Source: Cytophagales bacterium
GTDB lineage: Bacteria > Bacteroidota > Bacteroidia > Cytophagales > Cytophagaceae
Direction of reading: 5' to 3'
Length of the DNA stretch: 5,943 nt
Assembly (NCBI GenBank): GCA_025360235.1
Contig: JANYCO010000639.1
Location: 1-5,943, forward strand
The first letter of the stretch is position 1, and each line of letters opens with the position of its first letter. A program made the position numbers and the translations under genes. The notes under the pieces are model-generated. The model saw only the letters and a program-made list of their open reading frames with translations, made no database searches and had not been told where the DNA came from. Below, one piece after another: positions 1 to 5,311 of this stretch.

Positions 1-18
1 CGTGAATATCAAAGGAAA

Positions 19-54
19 TTTTAATACCATCATTTTATGGTATTAAAATGATGG
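19..54. repeat. Two overlapping, mutually exclusive perfect hairpins
   Basis: The 12-nt arm TTTTAATACCAT (19-30) is exactly complementary to 37-48, with a 6-nt loop. The 11-nt arm CCATCATTTTA (27-37) is exactly complementary to 44-54, also with a 6-nt loop. The stems share bases, so only one can form at a time. No T-run follows, so this is not a standard intrinsic terminator. It could be an end-of-gene structure of an upstream gene, a switchable leader RNA or a repeat remnant. The pairing is certain; the role is unknown. Confidence 0.6.
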
Positions 55-198
55 GTAATATGTAGAAACGTATTTTAAATCAAAAATGATACTTTTTACT
101 AGGTATTAAGGTGCATAGATATTTGAATTTGATGACCTAACAAGTTGCTAATTTGTTATTCTATTGAGAGTTTTATAAAGTAATTATGTTTTAGTTAG

Positions 199-206
199 TA
201 ACTTTG
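199..206 (+). promoter_or_regulatory. Possible Bacteroidota -7 promoter box (TAACTTTG)
   Basis: TAACTTTG matches the Bacteroidota housekeeping -7 consensus TAnnTTTG exactly and lies about 125 bp upstream of the expansin start. No convincing TTG-type -33 element sits at the usual spacing; the nearest, around 164-166, is too far away. In AT-rich DNA such a match can arise by chance, so the call is weak. Confidence 0.22.
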
Positions 207-246
207 ATAGTATACGATTATAAGCTTCTACTAGATTCGCTTTAGG

Positions 247-279
247 TATTAATTATTGATATCAGAATTGTAATTAATA
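247..279. promoter_or_regulatory. Dyad symmetry upstream of the expansin gene (possible operator)
   Basis: TATTAATTA (247-255) and its exact inverted copy TAATTAATA (271-279) flank a 15-nt spacer that itself contains the palindrome TGATATCA (257-264). The dyad lies 50-85 bp upstream of the expansin ATG, a reasonable place for a regulator site or a weak 5' leader hairpin. The arms are A/T only in an AT-rich region, so chance is a real alternative. Confidence 0.3.
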
Positions 280-330
280 AAGGAACGTTTATACAAAATT
301 TCTTGAAAAGATGATTCTATTCGTTTAATT

Positions 331-1674
331 ATGAAAAAAATAAAGGTTCTTTTGTCTATTTTATTCATATTATTTTCTCAGATAATAATCGCTCAAATCA
401 CTTCATGCGAAGAAGTTTGGTTTGAAGGTGAAGGTACTCAGTATGGAGGTGTGGCTGGAGGATCTGGTGGGCATTGTGGTATTCCAATAGCAGCAGGTGA
501 TATCTATCATTGTGCTATGAATCATGAACAATATGCTTCTAGTAATGCTTGTGATGCATGTATACGATTATTAAGGCCCAAAGGAGAAGTGACGTTAAAG
601 GTTGCAGACGAATGCCCCAAATGTAAATTTGGAGATATTGACTTGACAACCGGCGTATATCCACAAATTGCGAAGCTCAAAGATGGGAGAGTCTCAATAA
701 AATGGCAATATGTTCCCTGTCCATTAGCCAATGATATTACACTTTTATTTGCGCTGGGTTCCGGTCCATATTATTTTAAGGTACAAGTAAGAGATGCTTT
801 TTATGGCATAGCAAAATTAGAGTATCGTAAGCTAGATGGTACTTATGAAAGTATTTCAAGAGTTGTATATAATTATTTTGTAACGTCCAGTGGTATTGAT
901 GAAGATAAGTCCAAAGCAGGTCCTTATACATTTAGATTTACTTCGTTTACCGGCGAAGTCATTGAAGCAACGGATGTAGTTTTTAATACAACGAATCTTG
1001 TGCATACCGGAGTTCAATTTTCAAAATTGAATTGTACAGACTGTGCAGGAGAACTGAATGGTACTGCACAAGTAGATTTCTGCAATGTATGTTCTGGTGG
1101 CAATACAGGTATCATTCCAAACACTGATTGCGAAAAAGATTGTGCTGGCTATTGGAATGAGAATGCCTATGTTGATGGATGTGGTAGATGTGTTGCAGGC
1201 ACAACTGGTGCAACACCTTGCGATAATGATTGTAATGGCGATCCTGGCGGATTAGCTTATTTTGATCAATGTGCAACCTGCATAGGAGGGAATACAGGAC
1301 TAATAAAATGTATTAAAGATTGTAATAATGATTGGGGTGGTTCAGCTACAATTGATTCATGTGGAATATGTGCTGGAGGAAATACTTCACGAATATTCCA
1401 AATAGATAATAATGCCTGTATGATTACTACTGGCTTATTGGGTATAGTTGAAGCAAATGCAATTAAGCTTAGTCCGAATTCTTTTCAAGATCAGATTACA
1501 ATTGATTTTTCAGGTAGTTTTGAGTATCAAGTATATTCCACAATTGGAGTTGAAACTGAAAAAGGTAGTGCTTACAACTCAGTTATATTAGGACAAAATC
1601 TTTCTGCCGGAAATTACTTTATATATATAAAGAGTGAAAATAATATTCTCAAAAAAAACATCATAAAATTGTAA
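331..1674 (+). CDS. Secreted bacterial expansin with Cys-rich repeats and T9SS sorting domain
   Basis: Expansins loosen cellulose networks non-hydrolytically. A signal peptide (about 1-21, cleaved before Gln22) is followed by a double-psi beta-barrel D1 domain (about 26-130). D1 contains HCAMNHEQYA, ACDACI, ADECPKC and GDIDL; Asp93 and Asp104 have the same 11-residue spacing as the functional Asp71 and Asp82 of Bacillus subtilis EXLX1. About eight D1 cysteines suggest disulfides, unlike EXLX1. A D2 (CBM63-like) domain spans about 131-230, with VQVRDAFYG, LEY and YNYF matching EXLX1 landmarks. Tyr147-Tyr148 stand where EXLX1 has Trp125-Trp126, and Tyr180 aligns with Tyr157. Four Cys-rich repeats of about 30 residues follow (235-352), then a T9SS-type sorting domain (about 378-447; SPNSFQD at its start, AGNYFIYI and a basic NIIKL end). 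The protein should therefore be secreted and anchored or released at the cell surface. The ATG is preceded by an AT-rich stretch typical of the phylum. It is the first gene of the apparent operon. EXLX1 comparisons are from memory. Confidence 0.9.
   Translation: MKKIKVLLSILFILFSQIIIAQITSCEEVWFEGEGTQYGGVAGGSGGHCGIPIAAGDIYHCAMNHEQYASSNACDACIRLLRPKGEVTLKVADECPKCKFGDIDLTTGVYPQIAKLKDGRVSIKWQYVPCPLANDITLLFALGSGPYYFKVQVRDAFYGIAKLEYRKLDGTYESISRVVYNYFVTSSGIDEDKSKAGPYTFRFTSFTGEVIEATDVVFNTTNLVHTGVQFSKLNCTDCAGELNGTAQVDFCNVCSGGNTGIIPNTDCEKDCAGYWNENAYVDGCGRCVAGTTGATPCDNDCNGDPGGLAYFDQCATCIGGNTGLIKCIKDCNNDWGGSATIDSCGICAGGNTSRIFQIDNNACMITTGLLGIVEANAIKLSPNSFQDQITIDFSGSFEYQVYSTIGVETEKGSAYNSVILGQNLSAGNYFIYIKSENNILKKNIIKL
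1033..1386 (+). repeat. Four tandem Cys/Asp-rich repeats in the expansin
   Basis: Residues 235-352 contain four units with the pattern D-C-[AN]-x(4-5)-[GN]-x-A-x2-D-x-C-x2-C-x-G-G-N-T-G. Unit cysteines are 235/238/251/254, 267/271/284/287, 297/301/314/317 and 327/331/344/347. The last three units have an exact 30-residue period and the first is 33 residues from the second. Similar DC-x-G...D-x-C-G-x-C repeats are known from secreted Bacteroidota proteins. Asp/Asn-rich loops suggest a disulfide-stabilised, possibly calcium-binding stalk between the expansin module and the surface-sorting domain (inference). Confidence 0.8.
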
Positions 1675-1692
1675 ATAAAAAATAGAACCTAT

Positions 1693-2325
1693 ATGAAGAA
1701 AATGGTTTGCCTTTCATGTATACTTTTCCTCCTTTGTATATCTACGTATGGCCAAATGCAAATTTCTTTTAAACCTATTTTTAACAAGGATTCAATAAGT
1801 GTATTAAAGTTTTATGTTTCCAATGTTCAAATTTTATATCGGGATGGAACTAAATTTAAAGAGAACAATAGTTTTCGTTTACTCGATATTGAGTACATCG
1901 AAAGCTTTTTGATCATACTAAATGCACCTTCTAAAGCAATTGAAAAAATATCATTTGACGTAGGTATTGATTCTACTACAAGTGTTTCAGGTGCATTGGA
2001 TGGTGATTTGGATCCAATTAAAGGCATGTATTGGGCTTGGCATAGCGGTTATATAAACTTGAAATTAGAAGGGAAAAGCAAAGCATGCAGCACTATTTCG
2101 AACGAATTTCATTTTCATGTTGGAGGTTATCGATCACCTTTTTATGCATTGCGAAGGATAGATGTTCCAATTGTGAATCAGATGGGGAGTAGCGTTGCAA
2201 TTCAAATGAATATAGCTCTGTTGCTTGATAAAATAAATTTGAAACAAATCAATAATATTATGCTTCCTGGTAAGGAAGCAATGCAGATCGCAGATTATTT
2301 ACCACAAATATTTTCGAATAAATGA
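1693..2325 (+). CDS. mbnP: MbnP-family periplasmic copper-protein homologue
   Basis: MbnP proteins are periplasmic partners of MbnH. In the studied methanotroph pair, MbnH oxidises a conserved MbnP Trp to kynurenine, which allows copper binding. This 210-residue protein has a signal peptide (about 1-20, ending STYG before Gln21). The mature part starts with the family pattern QISFKPIF, followed by VLKFYVSNVQI. The central motif MYWAWHSGY (112-120) has Trp114, Trp116 and His117, and FHFHVGG (139-145) has His140 and His142. The C-terminal PGKEAMQIADYL...F matches the family ending. No good lipobox is present, so it is probably soluble. It starts 18 bp after the expansin stop and overlaps the next gene by 4 bp (ATGA), so it is probably translationally coupled to its modifying enzyme. 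The family call rests on motifs recalled from memory plus the MbnH-like neighbour. Which Trp is modified and which His residues bind metal is inference. Confidence 0.85.
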   Translation: MKKMVCLSCILFLLCISTYGQMQISFKPIFNKDSISVLKFYVSNVQILYRDGTKFKENNSFRLLDIEYIESFLIILNAPSKAIEKISFDVGIDSTTSVSGALDGDLDPIKGMYWAWHSGYINLKLEGKSKACSTISNEFHFHVGGYRSPFYALRRIDVPIVNQMGSSVAIQMNIALLLDKINLKQINNIMLPGKEAMQIADYLPQIFSNK

Positions 2326-3371
2326 ATTATAGCAAAATGATAATAGGAGTGATACTTATACTTTTTTTGTATGTTTTTTTTTCGTTTGTATTTACTGAAC
2401 AAAAGAACATACATTTTCACGTGCCTGAAGGCTGGCCAAAGCCAGTATATGATTTTAAACAAAACCGACTTACAGAAAAAGGTTTTAAATTGGGCAGTGC
2501 TTTATTTTTCGATCCGATTTTATCTAGAGACAATTCAATTTCGTGTGCTAGCTGTCATTTATCTTTTACAGCTTTTACACATGCCGATCATAAACTGAGC
2601 CATGGTATTAATGGAAGAATAGGAACTCGTAATTCATTAACCTTAATCAACCTTGCTTGGAATACTTCGTTTATGTGGGATGGAGGCGTAAACAATTTAG
2701 AAGTACAAGCAATTAATCCTATTACCAATCCTTCTGAAATGAATCATGGTCTATCCAATGCTGTAGATGCTTTAAATGCATCTCCCAGATACAGAAAAAT
2801 GTTTTATAGTGTATTTAAAGATAGCATCATTACTTCTCAGAAATTATTAAAAGCATTGGCGCAGTATACATCCCAATTGGTGTCGTATAATTCAAAATAC
2901 GATAGTGTGATGCGAAAAGAAAAAAACGTTTCTTTTACACAAAATGAATTGAATGGTTATACGCTTTTTAAAAATCATTGTGCTTCATGCCATACTGAAC
3001 CTTTATTTACGAATTATGGATTTGAAAATAATGGTCTCTCAATGGATACGGTATTGAAAGATTTCGGAAGAATGATGATCACGCAAGACAGTAAGGATGC
3101 CTTTAAATTTAAAATTCCAACCTTGCGAAATATAGAGTTTTCAGCACCTTATTTTCATGATGGCAGAGTAAATACATTAAAAGACGTAATCAATCATTAT
3201 ACCTCCGGGATTGTTGTCAGCGCTTCACTTTCAAAACAATTGCAGCAACCAATTATATTATCCGAAAAAAATAAAAAAGATCTTATTTTATTTCTAAAAA
3301 CACTAACCGATAAATACGCTTTATACAATCAACGATTTCGATATAATTATTCTGAAACCTTAACTAAATAG
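2322..3371 (+). CDS. mbnH: MbnH/MauG-family di-heme cytochrome c enzyme
   Basis: This 349-residue member of the bacterial di-heme cytochrome c peroxidase/MauG superfamily probably oxidises the MbnP protein encoded just upstream. Two c-type heme motifs are visible, CASCH at 75-79 and again at 220-224. Other landmarks are LGSALFFDPILSRD before heme 1, RNSLTLIN, FMWDGG with Trp119 (candidate inter-heme Trp, like MauG Trp93), LEVQAINPI, IPTLRN and PYFHDGR (276-282). HYTSG has Tyr293 about where MauG carries its unusual Tyr axial ligand and classical peroxidases carry Met; this alignment is from memory and needs checking. Residues 6-24 form a strongly hydrophobic segment after one Lys, either an uncleaved membrane anchor or a signal peptide, placing the enzyme in the periplasm. 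The start is supported by the ATGA overlap with the upstream gene; an in-frame ATG at codon 6 is an alternative. The next gene begins 2 bp downstream. Pairing with the MbnP homologue favours MbnH over a hydrogen-peroxide-detoxifying CcpA role. Confidence 0.9.
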   Translation: MNYSKMIIGVILILFLYVFFSFVFTEQKNIHFHVPEGWPKPVYDFKQNRLTEKGFKLGSALFFDPILSRDNSISCASCHLSFTAFTHADHKLSHGINGRIGTRNSLTLINLAWNTSFMWDGGVNNLEVQAINPITNPSEMNHGLSNAVDALNASPRYRKMFYSVFKDSIITSQKLLKALAQYTSQLVSYNSKYDSVMRKEKNVSFTQNELNGYTLFKNHCASCHTEPLFTNYGFENNGLSMDTVLKDFGRMMITQDSKDAFKFKIPTLRNIEFSAPYFHDGRVNTLKDVINHYTSGIVVSASLSKQLQQPIILSEKNKKDLILFLKTLTDKYALYNQRFRYNYSETLTK

Positions 3372-3373
3372 CA

Positions 3374-4642
3374 ATGAAAAAAATCTTATTACAATTTATG
3401 TTCGGACCTTTGTGTGTCATTTCAAGTTATGCGCAAACCAATCCATCAATCACATCCTGGGTATTGAATGCTAATGGTGGTATAGGATATAACTGTTCTG
3501 GGTGCACGCCTGCAAAAGTAGGTGCAGGCTCTATTCCAACAGACATTCAATCTGTTTATTACACTGCTACCGATGCGTATATTACAGCTAGTGGCGTTCC
3601 TAGTTATAACATAGGTCCATGGAATTCAAACCCAAATGTTCCTTCAAATCAAAATAAAGTGTGGAAAATCACATTAACGCCAACTAAAAATACGGGTACG
3701 CTAACCAATACACCTCTTGGGAATATAGGTATCTGGTCGAATGGTGTAGGTGCATATAATCCGAAAGATGGATATGCATGGAACACCGCAACCAATGCAT
3801 TCGCGGTTTCGCCTACGGCAACCTCATTGCTTAGAAATGCTTATGTATATGAAGCTGTTAGTTTTGATGCTTGTTTAGGGCATCCGGATGGAAAAGGTTC
3901 ATACCATAATCACGTTAATCCTAAATGCTTGTATGATGCCACGGCAAGTACAATACATTCACCTATTATTGGATATGCATTGGATGGCTTTCCAATATAT
4001 GGAGCCTACGGCTATACAAATACGGATGGTACAGGTCTTATTAAGAGAATGACTAGTAGTTATGTGTTATCAACAACAAGAACTAATCCATCATTAACTC
4101 AAGTTGCTGCAGGTGGTCTTTGCGACGATTATGTTTACACAGCTGGTTCTGGGGATTTAGATATTCATAACGGTCGCCTATGTGTTACACCAGAATATCC
4201 GAATGGCATTTATGCATACTTTGTAACTATTGATGGACAAGGCACACCTGTTTATCCATTTGTATTAGGGCCGACATTTTATGGAGTTGTAGCCGCAGGT
4301 GTTACATCAGGCACTGCAACGATACCTACGGGAGCAACAAAGTATATTCCTGTAACAACTGGAATTGAGGAGGTATCAAGCCAAAGTTTATTTATAACAC
4401 TTTTAAACAATCCATTTACTGATAATACCATTAAATTTAAACTTAGTAATTATTCAAAAGATTTGGTTGTTAAAATAATTGATTATCAAGGACGCATATT
4501 GATATATAGATCTTATTTAGCGAATGAATATTTTGAAACTATTTCGATTGCTGTTCCCTATCTTAATGATGGAATGTATTTGATGAGCTTTGAATATGAT
4601 GGTGAAAAAGAAGTGAAAAGAATAATAATGGCTTCCGAATAA
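3374..4642 (+). CDS. Secreted YHYH-domain protein with T9SS sorting domain
   Basis: The YHYH family has no established function. This 422-residue protein has a signal peptide (1-20, SYA before Gln21), then a Thr/Asn/Gly-rich mature part with a CxxC pair (Cys41, Cys44). The family core lies at about 155-212: Cys167, GHPDGKGSYHNH (169-180; His170, His178, His180), Cys185 and YALDGFPIYGAYGY (201-214). A later segment carries Cys250, DLDIHNGRLC and NGIYAYFVT. Residues 338-422 form a T9SS-type sorting domain (NNPFTD, KIIDYQGRIL, DGMYLMSF, basic end), so export to the cell surface is expected. It starts 2 bp after the MbnH-like gene, the last member before the terminator. The tight spacing and clustered His/Cys residues suggest a metal-related role with the MbnP/MbnH pair, but that is inference. 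The sorting domain departs slightly from the usual PNPF start, having NNPF. Confidence 0.87.
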   Translation: MKKILLQFMFGPLCVISSYAQTNPSITSWVLNANGGIGYNCSGCTPAKVGAGSIPTDIQSVYYTATDAYITASGVPSYNIGPWNSNPNVPSNQNKVWKITLTPTKNTGTLTNTPLGNIGIWSNGVGAYNPKDGYAWNTATNAFAVSPTATSLLRNAYVYEAVSFDACLGHPDGKGSYHNHVNPKCLYDATASTIHSPIIGYALDGFPIYGAYGYTNTDGTGLIKRMTSSYVLSTTRTNPSLTQVAAGGLCDDYVYTAGSGDLDIHNGRLCVTPEYPNGIYAYFVTIDGQGTPVYPFVLGPTFYGVVAAGVTSGTATIPTGATKYIPVTTGIEEVSSQSLFITLLNNPFTDNTIKFKLSNYSKDLVVKIIDYQGRILIYRSYLANEYFETISIAVPYLNDGMYLMSFEYDGEKEVKRIIMASE

Positions 4643-4677
4643 TTGCATGAAAAATTTGGAATGATTTTTATAAGCCA

Positions 4678-4699
4678 TTGTATAAAATATTTTATACAA
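4678..4699. repeat. Perfect 22-bp AT-rich palindrome
   Basis: The 11-nt arm TTGTATAAAAT (4678-4688) is followed directly by its exact reverse complement (4689-4699). It starts 35 bp after the stop of the YHYH gene and precedes the terminator. It could fold as a hairpin in the mRNA 3' end, acting as a stabiliser, or be a dimeric-protein binding site. The symmetry is certain; the role is unknown. Confidence 0.6.
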
Positions 4700-4763
4700 A
4701 CAGATTTTAATATCTAATTTGCTTTTAATGTTAAAAACTGTATTAATGTTAGAGGTATTTTTA

Positions 4764-4805
4764 AAAAAAGAACAGTTCACGGAATCCAGTGAGCTGTTCT
4801 TTTTT
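4764..4805. terminator. Bidirectional intrinsic terminator
   Basis: A 17-bp stem pairs 4764-4780 with 4789-4805 around an 8-nt loop (GGAATCCA). The core is GAACAG...CTGTTC with one U-G wobble and GC pairs near the loop. A-tracts on the left arm and T-tracts on the right give a U-run on either strand, so it can stop transcription from both directions. It lies about 120 bp after the YHYH stop and is the likely end of the expansin-MbnP-MbnH-YHYH transcript. Confidence 0.92.
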
Positions 4806-4910
4806 ACATCCTTTGAATAAATATTATACCCAATAATTGAGAATAGTTGCTTGAGTCGGTAAATAATAGTTAAAAACGTTCAACTATTTTTAGTATTTCG
4901 ATTACAGTAC

Positions 4911-4974
4911 TTCGTAGTCCGGCGAGACGCCTATAGAATATTCGTTACTCGCCTGGAGGCGAGCGACTACAGAA
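4911..4974. repeat. GC-rich multi-hairpin element, REP-like
   Basis: In otherwise AT-rich DNA, GTAGTC (4914-4919) pairs with GACTAC (4965-4970), extended outward by TTC/GAA with one bulged A. Inside are two further hairpins: GGCG-AGA-CGCC (4921-4931) and CTCGCC-TGGA-GGCGAG (4948-4963). They are separated by the palindrome GAATATTC (4936-4943). A three-way folded GC-rich block between convergent genes resembles repetitive extragenic palindromes. Whether it is repeated elsewhere in the genome cannot be seen from one window. Confidence 0.55.
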
Positions 4975-5032
4975 ACCGTTATTTTAAGTGGGAATATACA
5001 ATGATGGAAAAATGCACTTATTGTGATGTTAA

Positions 5033-5225
5033 TGGACGTGCCGGAGTTATAGATCACTTAATGCCGTCGCCAATTGACCACCAATTTATTTTTTTAGTTT
5101 TGGTTGATATTTTTATAATTTAATGAATAGTAAGATGTTATTTTATATACTAGGTGGTCAAAAATCTCCGGCCTGCATTGACATGTAATTCTGGCTCATG
5201 CTGATCTATGACACCGGCACTTCCA
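5033..5225. mobile_element. MITE-like or deleted insertion sequence bounded by inverted repeats
   Basis: The ends 5033-5056 and 5202-5225 are 24-bp inverted repeats matching at 21 of 24 positions; the core is GTGCCGG-A/T-GT-T/C-ATAGATCA. A second, inner inverted pair, TTGACCACC (5074-5082) and GGTGGTCAA (5153-5161), flanks an AT-rich centre. Nested terminal and subterminal repeats without a transposase gene fit a MITE or a deletion derivative of an insertion sequence. The paired GGTGGTCA boxes recall IS21-type subterminal repeats, but that is a weak recollection. No clear target-site duplication is visible at the flanks, so the exact ends are uncertain. Confidence 0.5.
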
Positions 5226-5311
5226 CCCTATTCTCGAAATCTTCTCAAGGCTATTATTACTTTTTCAACTTCTATTTTACCATCATATTCGATCCTCTTA
5301 CATAACATAAA

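Larger units (their letters stand above)
1..330. other. Non-coding leader region upstream of the expansin gene
   Basis: No convincing gene is visible. One plus-strand frame is open from the left edge to a TAA at 44-46 (about 14 codons) and could be the tail of an upstream gene, but it is too short to judge. The rest is AT-rich and carries the two dyad structures listed separately (19-54 and 247-279) and one Bacteroidota-like -7 box. The promoter of the expansin operon should lie here, because the following genes leave no room for internal promoters. Confidence 0.6.
4643..5311. other. Intergenic region between convergent transcription units
   Basis: This 669-bp stretch has no convincing gene. 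In order it contains a perfect palindrome (4678-4699), an intrinsic terminator (4764-4805), a short dyad AATAGTT/AACTATT (4865-4871 and 4882-4888), a GC-rich multi-hairpin (4911-4974) and a segment bounded by inverted repeats (5033-5225). Two tiny open frames, 5001-5123 plus and 5228-5308 minus, touch the last element and are better read as mobile-element debris than as genes. Confidence 0.7.

Noticed and set aside
522..731. Minus-strand open frame of 69 codons
   Set aside because: It lies wholly inside the expansin D1 domain on the opposite strand and has no family features.
1827..2027. Minus-strand open frame of 66 codons
   Set aside because: It is antisense to the MbnP homologue, which has clear family motifs.
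2371..2598. Plus-strand open frame of 75 codons
   Set aside because: It is an out-of-frame shadow of the di-heme enzyme gene, covering its first heme motif.
4725..4751. Direct repeat TTAATGTTA, two copies 18 bp apart
   Set aside because: It is short and AT-rich, so chance is sufficient; it is not enough for a CRISPR or iteron call.
4517..4780. Minus-strand open frame of 87 codons
   Set aside because: It begins in the terminator stem and overlaps the end of the YHYH gene; its composition is low-complexity Lys/Asn/Ile/Phe, as expected of AT-rich antisense.
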